64,000 bases of DNA from Anaerohalosphaera lusitana (GTDB taxonomy: Bacteria > Planctomycetota > Phycisphaerae > Sedimentisphaerales > Anaerohalosphaeraceae). Where the stretch lies: contig NZ_CP019791.1 of assembly GCF_002007645.1 (NCBI RefSeq), positions 1,922,001 through 1,986,000 on the forward strand, read 5' to 3'. The position numbers and the translations under genes were made by a program. A model generated the notes under the pieces. That model was not told the DNA's origin. It saw only the letters and a program-made list of their open reading frames with translations, and made no database searches. This document shows, piece after piece, positions 18,191-27,942 of the stretch; the first letter of the stretch is position 1, and the number at the start of each line of letters is the position of its first letter.

Positions 18191-19129
18191 CTAATTACCC
18201 TGGCTCTGAGGCTGGGGCATATTTGTCTTCAACGGATTGCCGTCCTTGAAAAGGTTGAATAGTTTTTCTGATGGGTACTCGAAATCAATTGCGACTTTCG
18301 AGCCTGCTGAGTTGACCTTGATCGACTGTACGAGCGTCATCAGTTCAGGGTCCGGCTGTTCCTGCCCCATTGTCATGAACATCATCATCATTTGAATAGA
18401 CTGCTGGACCTGTTTGGCCTGCTTATCGTCAAAAGTTTCCAGGTTGACGTTGAGTGCGAAGTTGCCGTCTTTTTCCGAACCGACAGCAGAGAGCTTCTTG
18501 ACCATCTTAGCGGGTTGAGGGCCTTCTCCGGCTGCAGAACTGAAAACGCTCGCATCATCGCATTCGACTGCAAATAGGGTGTTCTGGTCGAGGGACTTCA
18601 GTACGCTGAATTTGTCCGATGAACCAACTCCGCTGCCGGCATTGACAACGTCGATCGCTTTTTGGACATAAGCGGTTGAATCTCCGATGATCGCGAGTTT
18701 GTTCATAAGTCCGACCGCGGGGATGTCTTTCCCCTCAACGCGGGCATAAACCTTGCTGTTAGTATATTCTTCACCTTGCGCAGGTATGGTTTTGAGATAG
18801 TTTTCGATCTTGCTGTTATCGAATCTGCCTTTGACAAGAGCAACAGCATCATCCATTTCCGGTGTGCTGCCGTATACGGTGATACCGTCGGTCTGCTGGA
18901 GCAGTTGGCCGCCGATGGCCTTTTCGAATTCCAGGAACTCGGCGGGTTTTTCGATATTTTCCGCTTCGGCCATGACCAGTTTGCCCAGGTCGGAGGCACG
19001 CACTTTTTCCATGTCTACGTGCATGGCGACTTTGGCGTCTTTGTTGATTACCTTCATGTTTACAGGTCCAGCGAATGCGAAACCACTGAAGATTGCGACA
19101 ATCAAAGAAGCAGTAATAATCTTTCTCAT
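18191..19129 (-). CDS. Secreted protein of unknown function, paralogue of the next gene
   Basis: 312 residues from ATG 19129; a TTG two codons earlier is possible, and AGGA lies about 10 nt before the ATG. A signal peptide ends FAFA/GPVNMKVINKDAK. No known domain was recognised. It has alternating beta/alpha character and shared motifs with the next gene: (A)GPVN, NKDAKVAMHVDMEK, DGITVYGS, LVKGRFD, LAIIGDS, then LFAVECDD. About 30% of positions look shared. It ends with a Gln/Pro-rich tail (MPQPQSQGN). It is probably periplasmic. Because it sits in one transcript with a sigma/anti-sigma pair, it may be a regulated envelope protein or part of the sensing system; that is inference. Confidence 0.75.
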   Translation of the reverse strand: MRKIITASLIVAIFSGFAFAGPVNMKVINKDAKVAMHVDMEKVRASDLGKLVMAEAENIEKPAEFLEFEKAIGGQLLQQTDGITVYGSTPEMDDAVALVKGRFDNSKIENYLKTIPAQGEEYTNSKVYARVEGKDIPAVGLMNKLAIIGDSTAYVQKAIDVVNAGSGVGSSDKFSVLKSLDQNTLFAVECDDASVFSSAAGEGPQPAKMVKKLSAVGSEKDGNFALNVNLETFDDKQAKQVQQSIQMMMMFMTMGQEQPDPELMTLVQSIKVNSAGSKVAIDFEYPSEKLFNLFKDGNPLKTNMPQPQSQGN

Positions 19130-19204
19130 TTTCAATAAATCCTTTCTATAAATAAAACATGAAGGCGGGGCAGGCGTACATAGCCTTCCCCTAAGATATT
19201 CAAT

Positions 19205-20197
19205 TTATTCATTGTTAGTTTCAGAACCTTCATCGGGCTTTTTGGGTTCAACCTCAACGCTGAGTTCTATTTGGCAGTCAATCTTTTCCTGATGCATTGT
19301 AACATACTTAGCAGCCAATTCGACAAGCTTCTGGGCCGGGTAGTCAAAAGAAGCTGAGACGTTGCTGCCTTGTGACCAGACCTGGACGCTTTCAACCATA
19401 TCGGCCAATTCGGGCAGTTCGCTGGTCTTTATTGCCGCTAGTGCGACCAGGCCCTGAGCGATCTGCTTAATTTTCATGGCCCTTTGGGGGTCAGGGGTTC
19501 TGACGTTGGCCCAAAGGCTCAATTTGCCGTCAGCTTCACCGGCTGAAAAACTCATTTGCTCCGGCGATTTCAGAAAGTCAGCATCAGGCTTGACATTTCT
19601 CATTGGCGTGAGGTCATCGAAATCCAGGCCAAAAAATGTGCCCTGCTCCCAATTGCGTAGAGCCGGCAGTCCGTCGCCTGAACCTGCATTTGGCGTTTTT
19701 CCGCTGATAGCGTCAAGGGCTCTTTTAAGCATTTCGATGTCACTGCCCAGTACAATCAGGTCCTTGTTTGCGAAGGCTACTCCGCCTTTATCCTCATTCT
19801 GTTTTGTGTAGAGATTTTTGCCGTCATATTTAGTGAGCTCAAGTCCTTCTGATTTTAGCTGCTGATCGATGAATTGCTGGTCCAGCCTGCCTGAGAGGAT
19901 GGCGATACCTGACCTTGGTTTTTCAGAGGTGCTGAATATAGTAATGCCCTCAACCAGCTTTGCCGCACCCTGTCCGGCATATTTTTCAAACTCGGTGACG
20001 GCTTCGGAGGCTTCTTCTGGGTATTTGCTGTCGGCTTTAAGCGAGAGCAGCTTGCCGGCGACGGTCTGCCTGGCCTTTGCGAGGTCCAGATGCATGGCCC
20101 ATTTTGCATCGTTGTTAATAAGGTGCAGGTTTACCGGGCCTGCGATGGTGTAACCGGCGGTCAGTGCCAGTACCAAACAAATCATTGCTTTTTTCAT
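19205..20197 (-). CDS. Secreted protein of unknown function, first of a tandem paralogous pair
   Basis: 330 residues. AGGAG lies 8 nt before the ATG. The signal peptide ends YTIA/GPVNLHLINNDAK. It shares the layout of its neighbour: NDAKWAMHLDLAKARQ, EGITIFSTSEK, AILSGRLDQQFIDQQL, DLIVLGSD, GTFFGLDFDDL. The C-terminal tail is Glu/Lys-rich. I do not recognise the family. Tandem duplication is clear from the shared motif order. It would be the first gene of a cluster that continues with the paralogue, an RpoE-like sigma factor and its anti-sigma factor. Confidence 0.75.
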   Translation of the reverse strand: MKKAMICLVLALTAGYTIAGPVNLHLINNDAKWAMHLDLAKARQTVAGKLLSLKADSKYPEEASEAVTEFEKYAGQGAAKLVEGITIFSTSEKPRSGIAILSGRLDQQFIDQQLKSEGLELTKYDGKNLYTKQNEDKGGVAFANKDLIVLGSDIEMLKRALDAISGKTPNAGSGDGLPALRNWEQGTFFGLDFDDLTPMRNVKPDADFLKSPEQMSFSAGEADGKLSLWANVRTPDPQRAMKIKQIAQGLVALAAIKTSELPELADMVESVQVWSQGSNVSASFDYPAQKLVELAAKYVTMHQEKIDCQIELSVEVEPKKPDEGSETNNE

Positions 20198-20350
20198 TTT
20201 ACAATCTCCTGAATGCCTAAGTGTCTTTTGCTGTTATCGCTGTCCACATGACAGCCTTCACTAATTGTTTTCGCAAAGGCGGAGGTGTCGGTTACACATT
20301 CTAAAAGCAACAAATTCAGGACACCGGAGCATTCGCCGCTGGCGGGGCAG

Positions 20351-20770
20351 TTAATCGCCCATTATCTGGCAGACGACGGTTCTGGTGCGTGCCCGTGTGT
20401 CAAAATCGATGAGAACTAACTGCTGCCAGGTGCCGAGGGTCATTTGACCGCTGGTGAAGGGGACCGTCAGTGAGGGGCCCAGCAGGGAGGCTCGTACGTG
20501 TGAGTGGCCGTTGTCGTCGTGCCAGGTTTCCTCGTGCTCGTAGCGGATGTTTTCGGGGGCGATCCTTTCGAATGCGGCCTCGATGTCGTAGTTTACCAGG
20601 CCGGGCTCGTATTCGATGGTGGTGACGCCGGCGGTTGAGCCCACATTGAAAACACAAACGATACCATTTTTGATTCCGGAATCTGCGACAGCGTTGGCTA
20701 CCTCTTCAGAGATATTTACAATATCGCAGTTTCCCTTCGTTGCAATTTTGATTTTTTCTGTCTTTACCAT
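20351..20770 (-). CDS. yjbQ: YjbQ family protein (UPF0047)
   Basis: 139 residues from MVKTEKIKIATKG; an upstream ATG would add 12 residues that do not look like the family, and neither start has a strong ribosome site. Family motifs are clear: DIVNISEEV, GIVCVFNVGSTAGVTTIEYE, HSHVRASLLGPSLTVPFTSG, GTWQQLVLIDFDTRARTRTV. YjbQ proteins of E. coli are reported to have weak thiamin-phosphate synthase activity; the physiological role is unsettled. It is cytoplasmic. It lies alone between the secreted paralogues and the rRNA promoter. Confidence 0.85.
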   Translation of the reverse strand: MVKTEKIKIATKGNCDIVNISEEVANAVADSGIKNGIVCVFNVGSTAGVTTIEYEPGLVNYDIEAAFERIAPENIRYEHEETWHDDNGHSHVRASLLGPSLTVPFTSGQMTLGTWQQLVLIDFDTRARTRTVVCQIMGD

Positions 20771-20806
20771 AGCCAAAAATATATCGGCAAAATAAGAAAT
20801 GGGCAA

Positions 20807-21080
20807 GCTTCGACTGCTGAAGGGAATCTGATTATTGCAATGAGGCGTTAAGGAGAAGGTTTAATATTCGCGATACAGTTTAAGAAAGTCCGCCCTTAAG
20901 GGGGCAAAAACGCGGGTTGCGGCGGTGAGATTAGAATTTTGTCATTTTTTCGGATTTTGCCATTGACCTTTTCGGGGGGCTTGATTATATTCCCTAGCCT
21001 CTTGAGCGGAACGGCTTGAGGGACGAAAAGTTTGGGCAAGGCGACGCGAAAAAGTTTTTTGCAAATCGCTAAAAAAACGG
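20807..21080 (+). other. Upstream region of the rRNA gene with A-tract UP-like element
   Basis: No gene was seen. The last 40 bp before the -35 box contain several A and T runs (AAAAAGTTTTTTGC, CTAAAAAAAC), which resemble an UP element that strengthens rRNA promoters. Confidence 0.4.
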
Positions 21081-21109
21081 TTGACGCGATATTGTCCTTG
21101 TCGTATATT
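21081..21109 (+). promoter_or_regulatory. rRNA promoter
   Basis: TTGACG (21081-21086), a 17-bp spacer and TATATT (21104-21109) form a strong sigma-70-type promoter, about 290 bp before the mature 16S 5' end and with A-tracts upstream. Confidence 0.7.
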
Positions 21110-21187
21110 ACTTAGCCCTGACGCGGGCAAGTCAAAGCGAGCTTTTAACAGTTTTGATTTGGCCGCTAATTTATTCTAGTCAGGCAA

Positions 21188-21299
21188 GATCTTTGAAAAG
21201 TTAACAGTCAATACCACTTGAAAGTAGCGAAGGTGCAGACTCATCTGTTCACGCCGATGAGTCTAAATAATAAGGTGTGAGGTCGCTTATCAGCGACCT
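21188..21299 (+). promoter_or_regulatory. 16S leader: boxA-like sequence and two stable hairpins
   Basis: GATCTTTGAAAAG at 21188-21200 resembles the boxA antitermination element of rRNA leaders. It is followed by a perfect 9-bp hairpin (AGACTCATC at 21237-21245 with GATGAGTCT at 21256-21264) and a perfect 8-bp hairpin with a four-base loop (AGGTCGCT at 21280-21287 with AGCGACCT at 21292-21299). No T run follows either, so they are more likely leader or processing structures than terminators. Confidence 0.55.
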
Positions 21300-21399
21300 T
21301 ACGATCGGCACTTTCGTTGCGTGAGCGAGTAAGAAGTGTTCGATTCCAATTTTCGAAGCCAGTTGCTCTGCTTCGGCAGGGCAATAGCAACGATACAAA

Positions 21400-22937
<1,538 letters not shown>

Positions 22938-23016
22938 AGGAATCTGAAATCAGCTAAGCTGATGTAAGTCAGGCCCTTTGTTGCTTTCAGGTATTGACTG
23001 TTTCTTGATATAAATT

Positions 23017-23048
23017 AGACCTTCCGGTTTTGCCGGGAGGTCTTTTTT
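23017..23048 (+). terminator. Terminator after 16S rRNA
   Basis: AGACCTTCCGG (23017-23027) and CCGGGAGGTCT (23033-23043) pair over 11 positions with one T-G wobble, and six T follow. This ends the transcript about 80 nt after the 16S 3' end and shows that the gene is not part of a 16S-23S-5S operon here. Confidence 0.9.
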
Positions 23049-23130
23049 ATTGCGCATTTATGCAAGATGGGGTTTTGAGTTGCTTAGGTGCGACATTTTC
23101 GGGGGGCGATTTTGCAGATGCAGCTTATAT

Positions 23131-23985
23131 TCAGGCTTTCAGAACCTGGCTTTGCGTGATTCTGTTTAGTTGATTGATGAGGACGTTTAGGACGGTTTTG
23201 ACCGGCCATTTTTGTGTTTTTCGGGTGGTGTTGGCGTGGGACCAGGGCAGGGAGAGCGGCAAGAGAATTGATTCGGGCATGGAGTTTTCCAGTTCAGCGC
23301 ATACGTTCATCAGCAGTTCCGCAACGCTGAACGGCATGGGGAGTATTTCCGGCTCATTTGGGGAGTCCGGCCTGCAGGCTTGCGGTTGGCTAGTTGTCAG
23401 GTGTTCTCTGCAGACCAGGGGGCGGTGGTTATAGACCTTGCAGACGTCATTTTCCAGCAAGGGGCAACTCAGTTTCAGTTCGGAATACCAATTCGAAATG
23501 AATTCTGAATTCTTTGAATCTTGTTCCAAGTGTGAAAATCGGCTTTCGTGAATGTATGCAAGCTGATCACAGGCTTGTAATATTACGCTTGAATTGTTTA
23601 GAAAGCGTTGGCGGGCATCGGGATATGTCTCAACGAGTTCGGCCAGATAGTATGCTTCGGCGGGTGAGATTCCCACGAGGTATTTGCAGCAGTGAGAGCA
23701 TCCCTTTCGGCAGGTTGGTTTTGGCAGAGAGTTTGAATCCGAAAAGAAATGCTCTGTCAGAAGTATATCGCTTAGCTGCTGAGCGGCGGGGACCAGTTCG
23801 GGCAGTGACAGGCATGTATCAGTGCGGTAAGATATTATTAATTCAATGTTTACAAAGGGGGATGATACGTGAGTCACAGCGCAGCCGGGCGGGCAAGATC
23901 CGCTTGCGCGGTCTTTTTTCGTCGTTATAGAAAGAGCCGCTTTGTTTTGCGGCGCGGTATATTGGATACACTTTTTCCTTGTCAT
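23131..23985 (-). CDS. YkgJ-type cysteine-cluster protein
   Basis: Up to 284 residues. The metal-binding pattern of the YkgJ/UPF0153 family is clear: CRKGCSHCC, then CPLLENDVCKVYNHRPLVCR. The family is predicted to bind zinc or iron; its function is not established. The start is uncertain. The first 45 residues are not family-like, and that DNA contains a plus-strand hairpin with a T run (23895-23919), so the real start may be a non-ATG codon nearer 23850. The IS630 element is inserted 45 bp upstream and may have cut off the native promoter. Confidence 0.75.
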   Translation of the reverse strand: MTRKKCIQYTAPQNKAALSITTKKDRASGSCPPGCAVTHVSSPFVNIELIISYRTDTCLSLPELVPAAQQLSDILLTEHFFSDSNSLPKPTCRKGCSHCCKYLVGISPAEAYYLAELVETYPDARQRFLNNSSVILQACDQLAYIHESRFSHLEQDSKNSEFISNWYSELKLSCPLLENDVCKVYNHRPLVCREHLTTSQPQACRPDSPNEPEILPMPFSVAELLMNVCAELENSMPESILLPLSLPWSHANTTRKTQKWPVKTVLNVLINQLNRITQSQVLKA

Positions 23986-24039
23986 ATGTTGGATATCGGC
24001 AAGCTTTGGCGGGCATTTAACCTGTAATACGCATTGTGA

Positions 24040-24612
24040 TTAATTCTCATGCTTAATCCATTCAGTATTGCATATTGAGCAGAACATTTCTGAGGTTATA
24101 TTGTTCCATGCAACTGTTCCTGCGTTGAATATTTCCTCATAATTTTTGTAAATGCGGTTGCTCAAGTAGTGACTCTTCATATAGGCCCAAAGACGTTCTA
24201 TCGGATTCAATTCCGGACTGTATGCAGGCAGGTGAAGCAGGCTGATATTCTTCGGCACAACCAACTGTTTAGCGATATGCCAACCAGCCTGATCAAGAAC
24301 CAGAACCACATGTACATCTTTGCCTGCCTCCTCGCTTATAAATCTCAGGTGGTGATTCATATAATCAGTGTTAACAGTCGGAGTAATCACAGCCGACGAT
24401 TTGCCATTGACAGGATTGACAGCTCCAAAAATATATACCCAATCATACTCGGTCTGCTTTACTGCTGTAGGCCTGGATCCTTTTGGAGCCCAAACATTGG
24501 TCAGTGTTCCTTGCTGGCCTATTCGCACTTCGTCCTGGAACCAGATCTCAATTTTCTTTTCGGGGTTTTCTGTTCGGACTTTTTGGACAAAAAGGGGGCT
24601 TGCTCCAACCAC
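24040..24612 (-). CDS. IS630 transposase, frame B (DDE catalytic part)
   Basis: This frame encodes the catalytic DDE domain: IEIWFQDEVRIG (first Asp), VVLVLDQAGWH (second Asp) and LNPIERLWAYMKSHY (Glu), with the LLHLPAYSPELNPIE signature of the family. Its first in-frame start would be a GTG at 24612 inside frame A, so expression most likely depends on -1 frameshifting from frame A. All three catalytic residues are present, so the element may still be active. Confidence 0.9.
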   Translation of the reverse strand: MVGASPLFVQKVRTENPEKKIEIWFQDEVRIGQQGTLTNVWAPKGSRPTAVKQTEYDWVYIFGAVNPVNGKSSAVITPTVNTDYMNHHLRFISEEAGKDVHVVLVLDQAGWHIAKQLVVPKNISLLHLPAYSPELNPIERLWAYMKSHYLSNRIYKNYEEIFNAGTVAWNNITSEMFCSICNTEWIKHEN

Positions 24613-25088
24613 TGCTGCATTTTTTCCGGATCGTTCTTTCGGTGCTTAGGCCTTGGTTTTAGACATGAAAGCCCCAATCTATGCATTAGATCATAGACGC
24701 CGAAGAGCGAATATTTTACGCCAAATTCTCTTTCAAGAATCCGTCTTATGTCTCTGCCGCGTAGCACACATACACCACCGTCTGAATCGGTTGGTCCATC
24801 TTGAATTCGCTTGATCAACTCAGGCTCTTTTTTGCGTGGCAGTTTTGTAGGCCTGCCGCTTTGACGTTTTGGTGCGATAGCCTCAATGCCGCCATCACGG
24901 TAGAAATAACACCATCGCTGAACGAAGTTTTTGCTGCGATCAAGTTTTGTCATGATCGCTTTTGTTTGCCATCCCTCCAATGCCAGGGCTACCACCCGAT
25001 ATCGATCTCGCTGCTTTGCATTGGTTTCAATCCGAGCTTTTTCTTTTAACTTTTGCAGGTCACCGTACTTGATCTCACTGATGTGCAT
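24519..25088 (-). CDS. IS630 transposase, frame A (helix-turn-helix part)
   Basis: 189 residues in frame. It holds the N-terminal DNA-binding half of an IS630 transposase: RDRYRVVALALEGWQTKAIM, SKNFVQRWCYFYRDGGIEA, a basic linker (KRQSGRPTKLPRKKEPEL) and a second winged-helix region (RRILEREFGVKYSLFGVYD, LMHRLGLSCLKPRPKHRKND). It overlaps frame B by 94 bp, and B lies in the -1 frame. A -1 slip at C-AAA-AAG (24579-24585, minus strand) would join them into one protein of about 345 residues, the normal length for the family. It is either programmed frameshifting or a disabling mutation; the intact overlap favours the first. Confidence 0.88.
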   Translation of the reverse strand: MHISEIKYGDLQKLKEKARIETNAKQRDRYRVVALALEGWQTKAIMTKLDRSKNFVQRWCYFYRDGGIEAIAPKRQSGRPTKLPRKKEPELIKRIQDGPTDSDGGVCVLRGRDIRRILEREFGVKYSLFGVYDLMHRLGLSCLKPRPKHRKNDPEKMQQWLEQAPFLSKKSEQKTPKRKLRSGSRTKCE

Positions 25089-25339
25089 GCCATATTTCCT
25101 TTCATTTTTTAGGAATTATGACACATCATTAGCGATGGCGCAAGTCTAAAACCGTGGCGCGCGAAAAAATTTCACAATGCGTATAAATGCTATGTTGCTA
25201 TTACCCTGAATCGGCTTGGAAGGGATTATTTGCCGGTTTCGGTTTTGGCGGATCAATTGATTCGAAATTCGGATATTGATTTTGTAACAAGAATTGGCTA
25301 TAGTTATGCGCTGATGGCTTTGATTAGGGAGATGCGAAT

Positions 25340-26368
25340 ATGCATATGGCGAATGAATTGATCAATCCTGCGGTAGCGGGCGGAAGTGCTGTTATTGCGG
25401 CGTCCTGGCTGGGCTGGATATGCAAGAAGGCTCGCAAAGTGATAGACCATGATAAATTTGCGCTTATGGGACTTATGGGGGCGTTCGTTTTTGCGGCGCA
25501 GATGATCAATTTTCCGCTACCTTTGATGCCCGGCACGAGCGGTCATTTGGTGGGGGCGGTGCTACTTGCGATCGTTTTCGGACCTTTTGCCGGTGCGATC
25601 ATCATTTCGTCGGTTGTTATCGTGCAGTGCCTGGTTTTTCAGGATGGGGGAATCCTGGCGCTGGGGTGCAATGTGATAAATATGGCTCTGGTGCCGAGCT
25701 TTCTGGGGTATGCGATTTACAGGTCCATCGCGGGGGGCAGCTCTGTTTCTCAGTCGCGGGTCTATGTCGGTGCTATAACGGCAAGTGTAGTGAGTCTGCT
25801 GGCCGGTGCGGTGCTGGTTGTGGCGCAGGCGGCGATTTCGGGGGTTGTTCTGGTGCCGGTGAAGACATTTATGGTTACAATGCTTGGGGTGCATACGGTT
25901 ATCGGGCTGATGGAAGGCGGTATAACTGCGGCGGTGCTGGCGAGCATTCTCAATACCCGGCCCGATGTGATGGGGTTTGAGGGTGTCGGGTCCGCTCGGG
26001 TGAGTCATTCGGGACTGCATGCGGGGCTTGCGGTTGCAACATTGCTGGTGGCGGGGAGTCTGTCATGGTATGCTTCTGGGAACCCGGACGGGCTGGAATG
26101 GAGTTATGCGGAAAGGCCTGATCAGCCGGAGTTTGAGGCGATGGTGCAGAATGATAACGAGACGATCCATGCTGCTGATAAGCTGCACTCGGACTATTCG
26201 CTGATGCCTGATTATGGGCCGAGGGATGCGTCGTCGGCGGCGACGCTCGGGCTGTCTCGAGCGTGGACGAGTTTTGCAGGCGTGACGGGTTCGATCGCTA
26301 CAATGGGCGTGGTCTACGTGTCCGCTTTGCTGCTTCGCAAGCGAAAAGGGACGCATGCATCATCTTAA
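25340..26368 (+). CDS. cbiM: Cobalt/nickel ECF transporter substrate-binding subunit CbiM fused to a PDGLE domain
   Basis: 342 residues. The N-terminus MHMANELINPAVAG keeps the Met1-His2 metal-binding start of CbiM/NikM, so ATG 25340 must be the start. Several membrane helices follow, with family motifs FAAQMINFPLP, GTSGHLVGAVLLAIVFGP and LVFQDGGILALGCNVINM. The C-terminal part carries PDGLEWSY (249 on) and a last helix (VVYVSALLLRK), the PDGLE domain that replaces a separate CbiN/NikN. The gene overlaps cbiQ by 14 bp and begins a three-gene operon. It takes up Co2+ (for cobalamin) or Ni2+; the sequence cannot decide which. No B12 riboswitch was seen upstream. Confidence 0.93.
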   Translation: MHMANELINPAVAGGSAVIAASWLGWICKKARKVIDHDKFALMGLMGAFVFAAQMINFPLPLMPGTSGHLVGAVLLAIVFGPFAGAIIISSVVIVQCLVFQDGGILALGCNVINMALVPSFLGYAIYRSIAGGSSVSQSRVYVGAITASVVSLLAGAVLVVAQAAISGVVLVPVKTFMVTMLGVHTVIGLMEGGITAAVLASILNTRPDVMGFEGVGSARVSHSGLHAGLAVATLLVAGSLSWYASGNPDGLEWSYAERPDQPEFEAMVQNDNETIHAADKLHSDYSLMPDYGPRDASSAATLGLSRAWTSFAGVTGSIATMGVVYVSALLLRKRKGTHASS

Positions 26369-27125
26369 GATAGATCGGTTGGCGATGGGGTCGTCGCCGG
26401 TTCATAAGCTGGATCCGCGGACGAAGCTGGCTGCGGCGATCGTTTATTCGCTGCTGGTTATATCGGTGCCGCCGGTGAGTGTGGCTGTGCTTTTTGTGTA
26501 TGCGGTTGGGCCTTTTGTTTTTCTCACTGTTGCTGAGGTGCCGATCCTGTTTGTATTGCGGCAGGTGCTTTACCTGGTGCCGTTCGTGGCGGTCCTGGCG
26601 GTGAGCAGTGTTTGGTATGATCGCAGTCCTGTTGCGGTCGGTTTTGGGCCGTTTGAGTGGGAAACGACGGCTGGGGTTATCCGGTGTGTGAATATTGTTT
26701 TGAAGTTTGCGATCACGGTTTCCGTTCTGATGTGTCTGGGGGCGACTACGCGATTTTCTGATCTGACGGCGGGGCTTGATAAGCTTGGGGTGCCTTCGGT
26801 TCTTGTTATGCAGCTTTCGTTTTTGTATCGCTATATTTTTGTGCTGGTGGATAAGGCTGCGCACATGCTTCGGGCACGGCGGGCTAGGAAGATGGGGAAG
26901 CTGCCGTTACGGCGAGAGCTGAGGATTGCCGGGTCGCTTATCGGCAAGCTGCTGGGTGAGAGTATCGAGACGGCCGAGCGGGTGAATCTGTCGATGAGGG
27001 CGAGAGGGTTTACGGGGCATTTTCGGCTTGCGAGGGTTTTGAAGCTGGGCAGGGGTGATGCCGTTTTTGCAGGTATATTTGCTGCTTTTACTATTGGGCT
27101 GATGGTTATGGGGCGACTGATATGA
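26355..27125 (+). CDS. cbiQ: Cobalt/nickel ECF transporter transmembrane subunit CbiQ
   Basis: 256 residues, an EcfT-type membrane protein. It begins HLKIDRLAMGSSPVHKLDPR (the HxLDPRTKL motif of the family). The two coupling motifs that contact the ATPase are RARRARKMG and NLSMRARGFTG. Four to five membrane helices are visible. It overlaps cbiM by 14 bp and cbiO by 4 bp (ATGA), a tightly coupled operon. Confidence 0.93.
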   Translation: MHHLKIDRLAMGSSPVHKLDPRTKLAAAIVYSLLVISVPPVSVAVLFVYAVGPFVFLTVAEVPILFVLRQVLYLVPFVAVLAVSSVWYDRSPVAVGFGPFEWETTAGVIRCVNIVLKFAITVSVLMCLGATTRFSDLTAGLDKLGVPSVLVMQLSFLYRYIFVLVDKAAHMLRARRARKMGKLPLRRELRIAGSLIGKLLGESIETAERVNLSMRARGFTGHFRLARVLKLGRGDAVFAGIFAAFTIGLMVMGRLI

Positions 27126-27850
27126 GTACCGGGCAGGCGATCAGAATTGAGAATCTGTGTCACAGCTATGATGGCGGAACGGTTACGCTGCGGGATGTTT
27201 CGCTGTCGATCGGGGAGGGTGAGAAGGTCGCGCTGATCGGGCCGAACGGGGCGGGGAAATCGACGCTGCTGCTGGCGATGACGTTGTTTTTGCAGCCTAA
27301 GTCGGTCGAGGGGCAGATATTGATTCACGGGGTTGAAGCGTGCAGGAAGAACGAGAAAGATGTACGCAAGCTGATAACTCCGGTGCTGCAGAATCCGGAC
27401 GAGCAGCTTTTTATGCCGACGGTGCTGGAGGATGTTGCGTTTGGGCCTTTGAATATGGGGCTTGAAGTCGATCAAGCGAGGCAGCACGCGATGGAGGCGA
27501 TCGAGCAGGTGGGGTTGTCGGGTCTGGAAGAGAGGTCGCCTTATCATCTTTCGGCGGGGCAGAAGCGGGCGGCAGCTATCGCGACGGTTTTGTCGATGGA
27601 GCCGCGAATCATTACGATGGACGAGCCGGACACGAGCCTGGACCCGCGCAGCAGGGATCATCTGATAGAATTGCTTGGATCATTGGAGCAGACGCTTGTT
27701 ATCGCGACGTGCAACATGCATTTTGCCGCGAAAACGTGCGAAAGGGCGGTGCTGATCGACGACGGTAAGGTTGTCGTGGATGGGCCGACGAAGGAACTTC
27801 TGCGGGATGAGGAGCTGATGACCAGACATGGGCTGGAGACGGTGGTGTAG
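27122..27850 (+). CDS. cbiO: Cobalt/nickel ECF transporter ATPase CbiO
   Basis: 242 residues with all ABC ATPase motifs: Walker A GPNGAGKST, Q-loop VLQNPDEQLFMPTVLEDVAF (the EcfA-type Q-helix), signature LSAGQKRAAAIA, Walker B RIITMDEPDTSLD, and H-loop region LVIATCNMHFA, where the usual histidine switch (ATHD) is replaced by ATCNMH. That change is worth noting, although a His lies three residues on. It forms the ECF module with CbiQ and energises CbiM. Confidence 0.93.
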   Translation: MSTGQAIRIENLCHSYDGGTVTLRDVSLSIGEGEKVALIGPNGAGKSTLLLAMTLFLQPKSVEGQILIHGVEACRKNEKDVRKLITPVLQNPDEQLFMPTVLEDVAFGPLNMGLEVDQARQHAMEAIEQVGLSGLEERSPYHLSAGQKRAAAIATVLSMEPRIITMDEPDTSLDPRSRDHLIELLGSLEQTLVIATCNMHFAAKTCERAVLIDDGKVVVDGPTKELLRDEELMTRHGLETVV

Positions 27851-27942
27851 AAACAGGATTCTGCAAAATGTCTTGAATCCATACTTGCAAATGTTAAAAT
27901 GTCGGAAAACATGCGTTGTCATTTTAACGAGCGAGCAGACAA

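Larger units (their letters stand above)
24030..25181 (-). mobile_element. Complete IS630-family insertion sequence, 1,152 bp
   Basis: Perfect 10-bp terminal inverted repeats (CGCATTGTGA at 24030-24039, TCACAATGCG at 25172-25181) are flanked on both sides by TA (24028-24029 and 25182-25183), the target duplicated by IS630 elements. The element holds two overlapping transposase frames. The transposase stop codon directly adjoins the left repeat. It sits between the YkgJ-like gene and the cobalt transporter operon and interrupts neither coding sequence. Confidence 0.92.

Noticed and set aside
23895..23919. Plus-strand terminator-like hairpin (AAGATCCGC/GCGGTCTT with T run)
   Set aside because: No plus-strand gene precedes it and the 16S transcript ends at 23048; used only as a hint that the YkgJ start lies further in.
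25184..25339. Possible cobalamin or nickel riboswitch before cbiM
   Set aside because: No B12-box or other known conserved core was found in the 156 bp between the IS element and cbiM.
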